DNA from: Bryum argenteum
Taxonomy: Eukaryota > Streptophyta > Bryopsida > Bryales > Bryaceae
Assembly (NCBI GenBank): GCA_037043015.1
Contig: CM073328.1
Span: 17,581,495 to 17,645,494, forward strand
Direction: 5' to 3'
Length of the DNA: 64,000 bases
Shown: one piece after another, positions 12,185-25,018 of the stretch
Numbering within the stretch: the stretch's first letter is position 1
Layout: each line of letters opens with the position of its first letter
Program-made: the position numbers and the translations under genes
Notes under the pieces: generated by a model
The model's input: the letters and a program-made list of their open reading frames with translations, nothing else
Databases searched by the model: none
Told to the model about the DNA's origin: nothing

Positions 12185-14559
12185 TTATTTTTTCACCGAG
12201 CCTTTCTTTCCACCCCCACCGCCTCCACCACCGCCTGGAAGCTTCTCCTCCCACACATCCAGATCTTTCACCATCTGAGCCAATTCATCGTCGTGTGCCT
12301 TCTTCCCTTTAACTGCAACATTTTACAAACAAGTCAAATCATGGAGCCTGGGACGCTCATACTCCCTGTTACAAAAGCATGTGAAAGATCTATGGAGGGG
12401 ATCACTTATTTCAGTGCACAATAGGAGAGTGGCGATAGTGTAAGCTCACCCCAAGCGGGAGAATGGAAGGTATTCGGAGTGGAGTACTCTGGTGGCTTCT
12501 CAGGAGGAGACGGTGGAATCACGCGTTTCAATTGGCGCGGCATGTCGTAATGGAACAACGAGTAGCGCATCCGAGGAGCTGGACCTCTCTTCTTCTTCTT
12601 CTTCCTCTCAAAAGTGGGGCTGCTGCTGCTGCCGGCCTCCGAACGAGCTCCCTCTACCTCCTCACCTGCACCCAACAAGCACCCAATGAAACAGCTCATA
12701 TACTTTTGAAAGTCTCAACATTTTCAAGCTCGATAATAGACGGCTTTTAAGTCTTCCAATATAAATCCCACCACAGCTATGACGCAAGCATGTAGCTTCC
12801 TCTTGATGGTGCTGGACACCCTCGCAGTTTCAAAATCGAAGATTTTTAGTCACGGTTGTATGACTTAGTATTCTATGACAAGAATATTGGAGAATGTTGA
12901 ATGAATGCGAACAATTGCCGGAAAAAGTTATTCTTCAACTGCGAACGTTCATCAGGGATCGATGGGTAGGAGTTCTACCGTAGCTCTCAAGCAATGTAAC
13001 GATTCTTTTCATTGGTAGTGCTGGAGGTCGAGAATGATGCAACAATGGCTGGAAAAAGCTGAAATGGTATCGTTGCTTGCCTGCTTCGGAGGTAAATGCA
13101 TCAAGAGCAGGTGGTGGTGGCTCAGGAGGAAGTCCTTCCGGCAGCTCCCCTTCAGGAACTTCGCCGTCTCCTGGTTCCCCAGGCTCTTGAGGAGCTTCTT
13201 CTTCGTCGTCGGTTTCGAAGCCCGATCTCACTGCATGTGGCGAGAGTGGCCACCGGAGAGTGTCCTCGTACGCTAGCTGTTCTCTTCGAATCTGCTTCCG
13301 CAACTCTGCACCACGCTGACTCGTTTAAACATCACAGACAATGAAAGTCGTCATTTCTTATGGAGTGACTGTCTATAATATTGTTTGGAGTATGGGTTGA
13401 GTGAGGCATGCTTTGGAATTTGGCGCGCTCCTTTTGAATCTGGTACATCTTGACCATTTGTATCATCATGGCATCCTTGAGAAACTCGCGCTGTCGCCAT
13501 GCCTCCAGTTCGAATACGCTGTTGTCATGCCTCTGTCAACCACCCACTTCCAATTGGTCAAATTCAATGCTGCGATTGTAAATGACTTTTATTATTATGT
13601 TCGGTGAAACTCTGAAAGAGTATCGTCTACTTTTATACTCTGAGCTGTTTCATCACCTTCAGAAGCTCACCAAATTCGTAATGCTTTGCTAGATCGGTTG
13701 GCCGTGACAGCCGGCTTGCTTTGTAGAAGTCATGCGGATGCCCTCCCTGTCAACAAGCAAGCTTGAGCATTAAACAGTACGTCAGGTCTCTTCTTGTGCA
13801 TAATTCTAAAGCAAAAGACTTCAACAAAGTATCAAAATTTCGGGTATAAAGAGGTCCTTAAACCCCAACACTGTGTATAAATCGTGCGATAACAACCACA
13901 CCCACCCATTTTGCAAATTGCTGATTTGCAAGCTAAATCTTCTGCGTGCCATTGTTCACCGGAATAGAACAAGCTTCAATAGATGGTGGATGTCGGAGAA
14001 GGAAGTGATTCGTGAAGGAAGACTATCATGATTATGTAGCTCAGGGCAAGATTGAGTAACTAAATGGCTAAGAACAGCATAACCAACCGTACTTTACCTG
14101 ACACTTGTAACATCGCCAGTATAACAAAATTGAGGTTTCGAATTTAGGAAGGTCTTGAAGTTTGCAACTTTCCGAATTGAGAACATGCGAATGTGCAACA
14201 GCCGGAGTTTAGCAATGTCAGCAATGCCTTGCCTTCATGAGAGGTGATCATTTGTTGGGAGGATGCAAGCAACGAGAGATGGGGAAATTCGATGGAGAGG
14301 AGAAAGAAGGGCATACCATCTGCCATGGCTTGAACAAGCTCATCATGTCCATGCCCGCATAGACTCCAGGTCCGAGCTCCTTCTGGTCCACATACGGAAT
14401 CATCTTCCAGGCGTTGTCCAGCTCCCGTTGCTCATCCTCGCGCTCCTTCGCAATTCTCGCTTTGATTTCCTCTGGCGACTCCGGTGGTGGCGAGAATGGA
14501 GTCTCCTCTTTCACTTCCTCCTTCACCGGCTCCTTTATGCTCACCTTCTTCGGCGCCAT
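12185..14559 (-). CDS. Unrecognised acidic, Pro/Glu-rich charged protein
   Basis: I do not recognise this family. The gene model has six exons: 14559-14317, 13746-13657, 13532 to about 13415, about 13315-13081, 12665-12450 and 12312-12185, giving about 340 residues. The N-terminus is Lys/Glu/Pro-rich. It is followed by YVDQKELGPGVYAGMD, a basic segment (QIRREQLAYEDTLRWPL), an acidic Pro/Glu/Gly-rich linker, a five-Lys run, MRYSLFHYDMPRQLKRV, and an eight-Gly tract before a Lys-rich end. There is no signal peptide or membrane span. The intron after exon 4 appears to use a GC donor (AG|GCAAGC). The boundary between exons 3 and 4 is not resolved. The sequence style resembles conserved cytoskeletal or axonemal proteins of plants with swimming sperm, but that is only a guess. 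Confidence 0.6.
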
Positions 14560-15432
14560 CGCAGCCCTCCCCACCCCCCCCCCCCTCCCTCTCTCAATGC
14601 AACTCTTCCATCAACAACCCTCACGCGAGCTTGAAACCCTAAAACATACTCACAGATGCAAACGGAAACAATTCAATGTTTTCATCTTCCTCCACACCCT
14701 CGACATTTAATCGAGGTGCATTTCCTTGAAAAGATGACTTGATAAGAGAATGTGGCGATGGACGTGAGTCAGGATGATAATTGCACTCTCCAGTCAACAT
14801 GAAGAGGTTATGTCTCCTAATCTCATGGCTTGCGTCTGGCCTCCTCCATGGATTCTTCTGGTGATTCAGGAGACTACAGTGGAGTATGGAAAATTCGAAG
14901 CTCACAAAATGGGGACCTGTACGCTGGTTCATGTCCAGTCGCGATGAGTCTACTTTTTAGGGCGTGACAAGATAATTTCGCTTCAGCACAATTTTCAAAA
15001 GGTGCAGCAAAGTGGTTACAATATGAAATATGTCGCGATAAGTTCACAGAAGGGTTCACGCTCGAGACGATACATGAGTTGCAAAGGACATGTGAATGCT
15101 GCTGGTGGGCTCTCATTTAATAATAGTAAACGCTTTTGATCGAGCAATGAACATGTTGCGTGTATGGTGTAGTAGAGCTTTCGCGACATTTTCGCGACAT
15201 GTGCAAATGTACCTCATCTATACATGTCGATACATCACAAATACATCAAGTTTGAGTTACAGAAACGTCAGATTCTCATTGTTCTTCAACATGTAGGACG
15301 TCACCGAGTGGTTGCCCACAGAACAGTCATGCAGTCTTTCTACTCAGACACTAATTCTATGAAGAAACACGACACTCGATCAGATCGATCAATGTCCAGC
15401 CTCAAGAATTTCTCAATCAGGTCGCTGACAAT
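14560..15432. other. Spacer, no gene seen
   Basis: A poly-C/poly-G tract (about 14570-14588) lies directly upstream of the start codon at 14559, probably in its 5' leader. The remainder shows no coding signal. Confidence 0.4.
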
Positions 15433-16420
15433 TCATCTGCCAATCGACACAACACAGAAGTGCTTAGTTCTCAGGATGAAAACATTCACGCCATACAATC
15501 TTAAAACCACTCCCTCTCTTCCGTTTCTATACAAACAGTCTGCTTTCATCAACCGTGAGTTCATCCAAGATCATGGCGAACGATGCTAGAGCATTGTCAT
15601 AAAAGTGGGCATCTTCTTTACCTGTGCGCATTGGGATTGATGAAGGGTGACTTCTGACCTTCCTTGGCTGCATCAAGAACCAAACCATGCATTTAGCATC
15701 CTCACAAATCGGAAAGAAGAAACCTCTTCTTGACATTCGGCTATAATATTTCGAAACACAACGTTGAGCTCCAAGAGTAGGGTGAACGTACAACAGATCA
15801 TCACCAAAGAACTATCGTACATCATTCTTGACCTATGAATAACTTGATCCAAAGAAAACATTGGATTGATGATAGAAGCGTTCGAAAAGATAACCCGTCC
15901 ATGCGGATTCTCAACTGCTTGATATTGTACCAAGATGTGCAACAAGGAGCACGAATCCAAAGGTCGCAACCTCGAAGACATGATTAATCCATCGCCAGGT
16001 GGCAGAGACGATGAAGGAGTTGAGGAAAACTGTAATAAAATGACTTTAAAACAGTCGCGACTGCATCTTCTCATTTACAAGCTTGCTGATATTACAACCA
16101 ATTAATATTGTAGTGGCACCCAAAGAAGCCTGGCATGCAACGAGGGATAGTTTCGTGCCCAAGACAATCTACTCACGACACATTCTTGAGGAGCTGCACC
16201 CACATGTCAGATTCATTCTGTTTCTATGACGCCGTGAATAAAGAGAGTGGGGGAATGCTTAAGAAATTAGATGAGGCTTACGGTCTAAGTTGTTGGACAT
16301 CCAGGCGACGAGGCCCAAGGTGAAGGCGAAGCCGAAGACGAAGGGCCAGTTGCGGGCGCCCTCAGAGAAGGCCGTCACAATGGCGGATCGGCCAACGATG
16401 GGAGTGGGTTCGCCGGCCAT
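15433..16420 (-). CDS. Small single-span membrane protein, possibly mitochondrial ATP synthase small subunit
   Basis: Three exons give a 62-residue protein: 16420-16282, 15667-15622, and a final exon beginning at 15436 that adds one base of the last Arg codon and then the TGA. It begins MAGEPTPIVG, has a membrane span in NWPFVFGFAFTLGLVAWM (about residues 24-41), and ends with a polar tail (KSPFINPNAHR). A charged start, the ARNWPF entry to the span and a short polar tail resemble the plant mitochondrial 6-kDa ATP synthase subunit, but the match is from memory and weak. All three junctions use GT-AG and stay in phase, which supports the model. The coding part of exon 1 is GC-rich, unlike its surroundings. 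Confidence 0.6.
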
Positions 16421-16804
16421 GGTTGCGAATGTAAAAGCTCAGCTTACAATGATCTCAGCTCTTGAATGATGAGATGATGAGGGCAAACAGGAAGAAGATG
16501 AAGATGCAGACCTTGTTGTTGTCTGGTATCGTTACAAGGGTCCCTCTTGCAACGGCCTGAGAGAGCCATCGTGTGATTGCGTGCTGCATGGGAGGGCCTG
16601 CCCACCATCGGCTACCCACGGGCAGGACCTCCCTGCCCCCCCAAAAAAAAACATTTGGGGATAAATTTGCCTCCTAATATTAATTGAATTGGTGATAGGA
16701 GAATTTTCATTTATGGGAGCGTATAGATAAAATATCCCTAAATAGAAGAAAAAATTTTAAAATATTTGCAAAGAGAGGAAGAATGTCAATCTCTCATTTC
16801 AAAT

Positions 16805-16808
<4 letters not shown>

Positions 16809-16848
<40 letters not shown>
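16809..16848. repeat. Poly-A tract of about 40 bp
   Basis: An uninterrupted A run on the plus strand. No retroposed gene body is recognisable immediately upstream, so it may be a simple repeat or the tail of a short retroposon. Confidence 0.9.
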
Positions 16849-16852
<4 letters not shown>

Positions 16853-17168
16853 ATATTAGCTTAATTTGTTTACGAGGTGCTTTTGTGTGACCAAGTCCCC
16901 TTCATGCAAATATTTTGTGATCATTCCCCTATCTAAAAATATTTTACTTATGTGTTGAGAATTGTAAAGAAATTAGTTAATCAAGATATGATTTGTGGAA
17001 ACAACTTGTGACAATCATGTGATGAAAAATTGAAAATCTTGGATTTGTAACATTTGTTCAAGAATATATTAACTCACAAAGCTCCTTGTGTTTTTGGGAG
17101 CTCAAAAACTTGAATGCTTTTTGATCTTCCGCTCCAAGTGGGTATGAAATCTCTTATCTCAAGGTTTG

Positions 17169-17485
17169 TAAGGGCCACTTTATACTTGGGGCCGGATTGA
17201 GGGTCGGCCCGAATTCTTCAAATTTCAACCAATAGGATGGCTCGATTCTTTCAAATCGGGCCCAAGGGCTTTATACTAGGACCCGACTAGGGCCCGACCA
17301 AAACTTCACTTTATCCTATGTGGCATCTCAGGTGGCATTGTTTTGGCGCCAAAATGTTTGGGCCCAAGTGATGCAATTGGGACAAGGTTTACCAAGTCCC
17401 AAACTCCCCAACTTGGGCCCAAGCCCTAATTGTTGAATCCGGCCTAGCCTCCAGTCGGCCCTGGCCTCTGTATAAAGTGGCCCTA
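17169..17485. mobile_element. MITE with AGGGCCACTTTATAC inverted ends
   Basis: The left end TAAGGGCCACTTTATAC mirrors the right end GTATAAAGTGGCCCTAA. The ~317-bp interior has no coding capacity. Related ends bound 30122-30283, 30973-31158 and 41184-41336, so this is a dispersed family. Confidence 0.7.
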
Positions 17486-18185
17486 AGTCACATAAATTTA
17501 TCCTCCCCAAGTACATCTTTAGGATCTTAAGATTGGGAATTATTTACTGTTTTGCCTTAGATTGGGAATTTCAATTCTATTGTTGTAAATGTAAGCTATG
17601 TTGTGAAATTATGAGTATACGTAATATAAATACATGCATATTGATGCAGCTCCATGTATTTATAGAAAAAATACCTACCTTACTATCAACGCATACTTAT
17701 TGATTAAACTATATTACGTGGAATTGCATGTTTCACTAGAAGTCTTGTTTGGTTTTCTCGCTATGAATCTGCCTAGCTTGTATTACTTTTCCTCTAAACT
17801 TGTAAAGTGTAATCCAAATCATCTTACATCGGGTGCATCTTCCATTATCTTCCCCACGATCCTCTCTTAGAGAAAAACATAAAGAGGAGTCTTAATCCCC
17901 TCTATGCTTCACCCAAGGTGGTTAATATAATAGACAACAAAAAAGGACAAGACCTGAGAAAAAAAGCACATAAGTAAAAGTTCATGGCAACATATTTTTT
18001 TTTACTTTTGAAAGAATTTTCTACTCCTAATTGACCCTTTGTCACTTTTCTAATATACAAAGTCTCATGTACGCTCAATTGACATCCTTCACAAATATGG
18101 GGTCACAAGCCAAGGAAAGCAAGGATACCCTTTACCTCCTAAAAGTAAGGGGGTGAATCCTTCTTCTAATAGTGCAATCTATTAT

Positions 18186-18881
18186 TTAACCCCTAAACGC
18201 CCAAGGGGGGGTAAAGCTCCAAAAAGTTGGTAATAACGCTGAATTTTTCAAAACTGCGTAAAAACAAATAAAAGATGAAAATGGAAAATCCAACCGTAGG
18301 ATCTTCTTTGGAGCATGGAAATTACTGTGAAAGCCAAGTTGCGTGCCATTTGGAGCAATGGATTTCAAGATCCATGCAAAAAAGGGGTAAAAAATGCCCC
18401 CAAAAAAGGAGGGGCAGCAAGCATCACCTCACTTTAGGGGTGTAATACTTTTTTTGAGAGCCTTGAATAGAAATGATTTTTGCTAAAGAAAGAGAGACAA
18501 GAAAGCATAGAAGAAGAATCTGGAAACAGATCGTAAAAAAAATTAATTAAATAGCGGCAATCCACCTTGCAGCAACTCCAGCAGTAAAATTCTTTATGCC
18601 ATTTTTTTGCAAGCTCTCTACCTTGCCTACCTCTTTTGCATCAATTTTTTTGCCTTACACCACCAAAACTTTCATGCAAAATCTCTTTCGCCCACTCTCA
18701 CAAATTGAGGATCAAGGTTTTTACTATTTACCCAATGAGGGTGTAGAGTACACCCGCCGAGGAGTTGGGCAAAAAAAACGGCGGATGAAAATTCGATGGG
18801 ATGAAAGCGGGGCTGTGCACCAAAGATGGAGCCTCACATCCAGAATGTCGAAAAACGACACTCTGGGCACTTAAGGGTTAA
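18186..18881. mobile_element. TTAA-bounded non-autonomous DNA element, copy 2
   Basis: The ends are TTAA CCCCTAAACGCCCA and TGGGCACTTAAGGG TTAA. The interior (~0.7 kb) shares several blocks with copy 3 at 30442-30855, which lies in the opposite orientation, for example CGAAAAACGACACT near the right end. There is no transposase frame. Confidence 0.75.
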
Positions 18882-20534
18882 GGCATGTAATTTGACTTGT
18901 TTTGTTATGATTTGGATGTGACATTATGATCTCAGGCACCGCCGGTTGGATCGGGGCGTATGAGGTGTCCTTAGAAGCAGGTTTTTTGTAGAGTTGTGAA
19001 AAACGATCGGATCGCAAAATGAGTCGACGGATCCCAAGATATCAATTTTTAAAGTATTTATGGCCCTAGAAATATTTGAGATTATGTGTATGAGTGTAGC
19101 AACGCCACAAGGGCATACTAGTATTATATAAGTTAGAACCGCTTGTGGCGCAATACAATCCATAATGTTGTAGAGCAAAAGTGTCATTTACATAAATGTA
19201 TATACTAGTGAACTTCTTTATATCTACGACCACTTTACTTCTTATTTATATCTACAACCGCTTGATATTGCATTGACTATTCTCTACTTTTGTAAAAGAG
19301 TAGTCTCATGTGTTAAAGAGGAGTTTATGATACTAAAGTGCCCATCATAAATCACCCCTACAATTGCGAGCATACTACACCACTCTTTTATAATTTTCTA
19401 CCACACATCAACCAAAGGGGAAGCTTATTTCATGTCTAAATTATTTTTTCAAGGCATGGACTACCTTACGCAAAGTACTTTACACAATCACACCTTCTTA
19501 AAAGAATATTGTTAAAAAAAAAAAGACAAACAATAAATCCTCTTGGATTAGTTTCTACAACTTGCACAATACTTTGACCTTCTTGGCCCACTTTGGCCAC
19601 TCCAAGAATTGCTAACATGAAGTATGTATTGCGGCTTCAAATCATGGGTGACAACATATGCGCAATGCTCTAAACTGAGAACTAACTTAGAATATTCAAA
19701 GGTTTGCAACCATGGTTTCTTGTCATAAACCTCCAAAGGAATAATGCCCATTAGGTAAGGTTGAAGCCCCAAATAAATTCAACTCAAGATATCAGATCCT
19801 CATGGATGGAGTCAGCCAAATTGAAATGTCCTCCATTTGAGGAGCATGAAACAACCCAAATGGAAAGAAAAGAAATTAACTAAATTATTGTCAGTCTTGA
19901 CCAATTGCTCCATTCTTCACAGAATGACTCCTACTATACGGTTGGACTACCTAAAAGCGCCAGGGGACAAATACAGATGTACCTCATTTGTATATAACGC
20001 AATTGGGTCAAATCTTACTTAGCACTTTGGAATTTTGTATAGAATTCACAAATGCGAATTACATGCTGCAAATTTTTGCAATCCTCCTGAAAACCTATTT
20101 CGAATGTGGTCATAATTTTATTTTGAATTTACTAGTGCTAAAAATAGGTCAGATCTCTTAAGTCGGTGCTTTTAGGACACTCAACCTTAATGAGGTGTCA
20201 AAACCAGGAATCCTCATCATATAACATAGATCTAGCAAATCACCTCAGAATTGACGAGTCTTTGGTGGCTTCCTTCTGCACCTGCCACGCCTTGAGAGCT
20301 CCTTGGAACCGCAGGTGAAATCAGCTCAATCATGCATCAGGACGATTCAGGCGACTGTAACGTAATTGATAGCTGACAGGGGTAGTCGATAATACCCGTC
20401 GATACAAGACTTCATAACCGCTTTCACAGCCAAGGCACGTAATCATTAACGAAGCATGTTGCTGGGATGAAAAAATGATACAAACTTTCTCAAAATGATG
20501 AGATTTCCTGCTTTGAACACGACTGTTTTACAAG
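18882..20534. other. Spacer with a Helitron-like segment
   Basis: 18915-19122 is a Helitron-like repeat (listed separately). From about 19200 to 20534 there are only short frames and no recognisable gene. The last part probably includes the 3' untranslated region of the NFACT gene. Confidence 0.45.
18915..19122 (+). mobile_element. Helitron-like repeat, 3' end
   Basis: The segment ends AGCAACGCCACAAGGGCATA CTAG, the CTRR terminus with a short hairpin-like stretch before it that is typical of plant Helitrons. A diverged copy ends at 29640 and a third near 30080. I could not place the 5' TC end, so only the 3' part is supported. Confidence 0.5.
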
Positions 20535-23500
20535 CTACGAAGCAGTTGCTATCAACTGGGAAAGTAGTTCAGGTGGATCTGAAGCCCGGCCGAGCAGGAC
20601 AGTCTCCTTCTCCACTTTCACCATGCCCGGTTTGCCGCCTTTCATCTTCTGCAGAAACTTGGGGTTCGTGTACGAAACTGGCACCTTGCCACTCCCTCGG
20701 GCCTGCCAAAAACTCAATTATATACATCAATTCGATTGATGACAGGTTTCACAGACTAACAACCAGTATCATTTATTTGAGCATAAGCAAAAGGAGTTTG
20801 CAATGGTTGGAATTGCTGCAGTAAAAGAATAGTCCAATAGACTGCATCCAATTGTGCTAGTGATCAGATGAATGGTGAAATGGAATAGGCTTCGGCATAC
20901 CTTAGAAAAATAAGCCGCTACGTCGGCAGAAAACTGCAGATCCTCGTCTGTTGCATTTTGTCCAGGAGGCACACGCAATAACGTCTGCCAACGAATCGAG
21001 AATGAGAATCAGCTCAATTTCCCAAATCTTGCAGAAGAAGAGTGCAGAAGCTTGTTTGAGAATTGAGAACCAGTCGGAGTGGCTGTTATATTCATATCAC
21101 TCAAAAGGAGAATGCAAAGCGATGAAATCTTACATGACTTCCAGGAATATTTCGTGCGTGAAACCACAGATCGTAGTCCGTAGCCACCCGATTAGTGAGT
21201 ACATCATTCTGTCGATTGTTACGACCCACAAGAACCTCGTAGCCTGCACTTACAACACAGATTCAGTTGGAAACAGTCGAGGAGATGATAACAGTGGTAA
21301 CCAGTGTCGAGCGTTAACATATTTGCAATGAACTCAGCATAAAGGACATTTATCATTCACAGGGTTGAGGAACAGTGAGACTTTTGAAGCAATTTCAGTC
21401 TGACCTGAAGGTGAGGTAAAGCGACGCATATAAGCAGTGAGATTGCCGAGAGGTGATGACTTCTTTTTACGTTTGCTTGACGGAGGTGGAGTACCTACAG
21501 CAACCCGCATGTGTTCAGTGGTAGTCCAAAGAAACCAAACAGGCATTAGAGAAGCGAAATCCCCCTTCACAATCACCTGCTACAATGGGCTTTAAGTAAG
21601 CTCCTTCAACCAGCTCATCTCGCACCTGGTCATCAAAATGTCCCATTAGTCAGCATGTCATAGAAAATGAGAGCAAAGTCAAGTCAAGACCGAAGTATAC
21701 CTCTTCAAGACTTCGCAAATCAGTAGTGGATGTGTACTGGTCCAGCTGCTGTAATGAATTCTCAACCTAACCCACCACCAGCCATGAAGAAGCAAACCTT
21801 CAGTAATTTGATAGCTTGAACAGTCTCTTTTCAATGATACAATACATAGCAAATTGGATGATCGACTCTCGTACCTCGGATAAGTATGTGAGTTCGCTCA
21901 AGGCTTCTGCCAACAAGGGCGCCACGGCTTTCTCAGATTTTCTAAGCTTCTGACTGTCGTATCAAAATTACACACCATGAATCACTTACTGGAAAAGGAG
22001 GAAAAATAGAGAAATAACGAGAATAGACATCAAAGCAAGAGATTACCTGCGCTTATAAAGCTTCTGAGCACTGATGAGAGCAGCTTGACGTGGATCTAGC
22101 GGTATGGTGATTGGCTCTTCTGTTTCAAAATCGGGTAGCTAAAGTGATATATTGTCAGGTGAAGTAGTATCATTTACGACAAAATCAAAGTTAGACAATG
22201 GACAGAAGATGGTAACACTTACAGTAACTGATGCGGCACCCATTTCGCATAAATGTAAGTTGGCCATCAGAAGGTCGGCCATCTTGGCAATCGCTGCATA
22301 TCCCATAGAGGCTTTGATTTGATCCTCGAACAGATTGACCTACACAAAATTGTCGTTCCATCAAACAAGAAATCCTGAAGAGAATCAAAAAGTCTTTATG
22401 TTGGGTACCATCATCACACCACATTTGTTATAGACATGATTCTTACATGGAAGATCATCCATAACGCCAGGGAACACATGTCTAAAAACATTGAACAATA
22501 TCCAATACCTTCGATTGCGCTTTCTTTGTAGCCGCACTGACTTTTGCAACCAGCTGCTGCCGTAACTACAAAAGGGACCACTCACACGGATTAGCCCAAC
22601 ATGGATCGTCCACAAAATGAACTTTGATAAAAAAAGATTCAAGAGAATCAGCACTGAACGGAGAACTAGTATTATTGATTTCTGTATCATCTCGAAGATA
22701 GCGAGGATGAAACATCAGCGCGAAATTAAGGATAAAGTGGTGTTTTGAGCGCACATTCTGAAACTTTTCCGTTTCGTAAACGCTGGTGTAGTAGTCATCT
22801 AACATTGTAGTTACAGTAGCTGCAGAGCCTCGCTCATTGGAAAGAATGTATGGGCTGTCCCCGCCCAGAACGCTGTATGACCCCGTACTCCTACATAAAT
22901 CCTTAAGGGTCAGTGGCTTATCAATATGACAATGAGATTCTCAATTCTGCCATGATTTTCTAACACATGGCACAAATCAGAATCGGATTGCACACAGGAA
23001 GTCAGTTTTCGAGAAATTTATGAATCGAAGCCCACGTTATAGAGCAAACAAAAAGATAGGACACCTCAAGGGCGGAAATGTAATAGAGAATGAAGAAACC
23101 TAACAAGGCCCGGCTTGAAAGTCGAATCTTTCAAAACTTTGAGCCAATCAAGCCACACATTGTGCAGGGAATGCCATTCCTCGTCTGTCATTTCTGTCAC
23201 ATCCTGCGAGCAACGTCAAATACAGAACCCACTTCAACACCACGTATTGCAACAAACATCGAATTCCTCGACACTTTGAAAGACTGCAGATATGCAGGAA
23301 GTACCATTGTAGGGCTTAGACCACAGCGGGAGATCAGTTCCATCGCCAGTCCCGGCCCGACTCCTCGAAATGCTTGTACCTGAATAAAAGAAAAGGCGTT
23401 TGTATGATAAAATTCACTTCCCAAAGCCGACTGCTCAAGAATACATCCACTAAGCATTACCATCATCAAGTCAGTTCTGAGAACCTACCAAACTGTTCCG

Positions 23501-25018
23501 AAGTTTGGCTTCCTGTGTAGCACTAGTGATAAGCTTCCACTCCTCCATTCTACATGACAAATTTGATGAAGATCAGAAACGAAGGACAACAACCAACACA
23601 TAGGACTAAGCTTCTATCGGTCGAATTAATGAACCTGTACAGAAAAAGCTTCAGCCGCATGAGCTCAAGCATCCGACAAATTCATTGACCCCTGTGTGAA
23701 CTTTCAGAATGATTCTCACACGAATGCATGTTGGCACGAACCCCATTGAAAGCGATGGAAGAGAACCCTGAGCTGTTGGAGGCAAACGGTAAGTCCCTCC
23801 AACTTGCACCATTCTTACGCTCGTCATCTTCGATCCAACCTTCAAGATGTACGGGATTTTTTCCAAATCTTAGAAGGCCGAACCAATCACATCTAGAAAC
23901 TGCAAGTCGATGAGGACAAACCCAATGCAAATGCTTGATACATGGAATCATGATCCGGTACAGAGCATCACTAGTTCTGACCTGGTACGCACATGCAAGG
24001 ACTCCCATGTCTGCATTCGTTAAGAAAACGTTACTGTATCGCCCCATAATCTCCACGAATATGTGCTTCGCGGGTGGCTCCGATGGTCGCGCTCCAAGTC
24101 TCAGTTCAATCACCCTCTCCCACTCTTGCGGAATTCGCACCTGCACATTGGTCATTTCAATCCCTGCTCAAATCTCTTATACTTATCTCATTGATGGAGG
24201 GGCTCTCGTTGATATGGCTACTTTGTTTGAGAGGTGATTTAATAACATGTTTTGAATCCAAGATTCACATCAGAGGTTAGGGTGACGAACCTCGATGATT
24301 GCAAGGCCCTTGAGGAGGTACCGAAGCTGTTCTCCAAACGAGAAGGCCTCAGCTGCTGAGGGTACACCATCCGCCATGTCGCCCACACTGATGTGCGCAC
24401 AGGCGGGGTTCCAGCACACTCGTAGCCAGCCGGATTGCTCAACAGTGCGAACACCTATCAAAAGGGTGAACCTATCTGCTTGCACTATTTTCTCGATTTT
24501 GGCAGGAGCCCACTTGGAAGATAGCTCTGTGGATACCGCTTTCACTACTGTGAAATCCATTGCCTGCACTGGTAGCAATTTGCACACAAATTTCATCATC
24601 ATGGATAATTCTGTGTGTTTTTGGAACAATCATTGGAGCAATACAAATTGAACCGAAGCAGTCGTTGAAATCCTTTTGCGTGTCAGTAGGTGTGTCAATC
24701 AGCAATTGCTCAAATCCTCGACAAGATTGTTGAATCACGGCCCATTACCCATTCAATAAAAAGCCAGCAAGTTCCGAGATAGAGCTCAATTGTACCTTTC
24801 GCCCTCACTCTCAAGGAAGAATGTCGCGGTGTGCTCTTGGTGGTAGCCAAATTGAGCTTCATGGGAGTCCAGAGGCCGCTGAAACTCCACCGAATTGCGT
24901 TCGCCATTAGCCTGCGTGTCTTCGAATGGGCAATGAGACTCCGCTTTCGGAGGCTGCATTGTGGTAACTCCCAGGTCGAAATTGAGAGTGCTGAAATGGG
25001 CTTCACGAGAGACTCCAT
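20535..25018 (-). CDS. RqcH/NFACT-type ribosome quality control protein, organelle-targeted
   Basis: Eighteen exons join in phase to a 675-residue protein. Starts and ends: 25018-24809, 24563-24291, 24140-23982, 23839-23742, 23549-23489, 23379-23305, 23203-23100, 22890-22755, 22565-22509, 22339-22223, 22138-22047, 21953-21875, 21766-21701, 21625-21577, 21494-21405, 21243-21134, 20984-20901 and 20702-20535. Exon 1 encodes a Ser/Arg/Lys-rich, acid-poor leader like a plastid transit peptide. Next comes an NFACT-N domain ([19 protein letters not shown]), a helix-hairpin-helix-like part ([13 protein letters not shown]), a coiled-coil middle and an NFACT-R domain ([13 protein letters not shown]; ending [12 protein letters not shown]). 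Bacterial RqcH binds stalled 50S subunits and recruits Ala-tRNA to tag nascent chains. This looks like the bacterial-type, not the cytosolic NEMF, form. It shares an upstream region with the divergent gene at 25497. Confidence 0.88.

Larger units (their letters stand above)
16421..18185. other. Spacer with poly-A tract and one MITE
   Basis: It contains the upstream region of the small membrane-protein gene, a long poly-A tract (16809-16848) and a small inverted-repeat element at 17169-17485. No coding sequence is seen in the rest. Confidence 0.5.
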
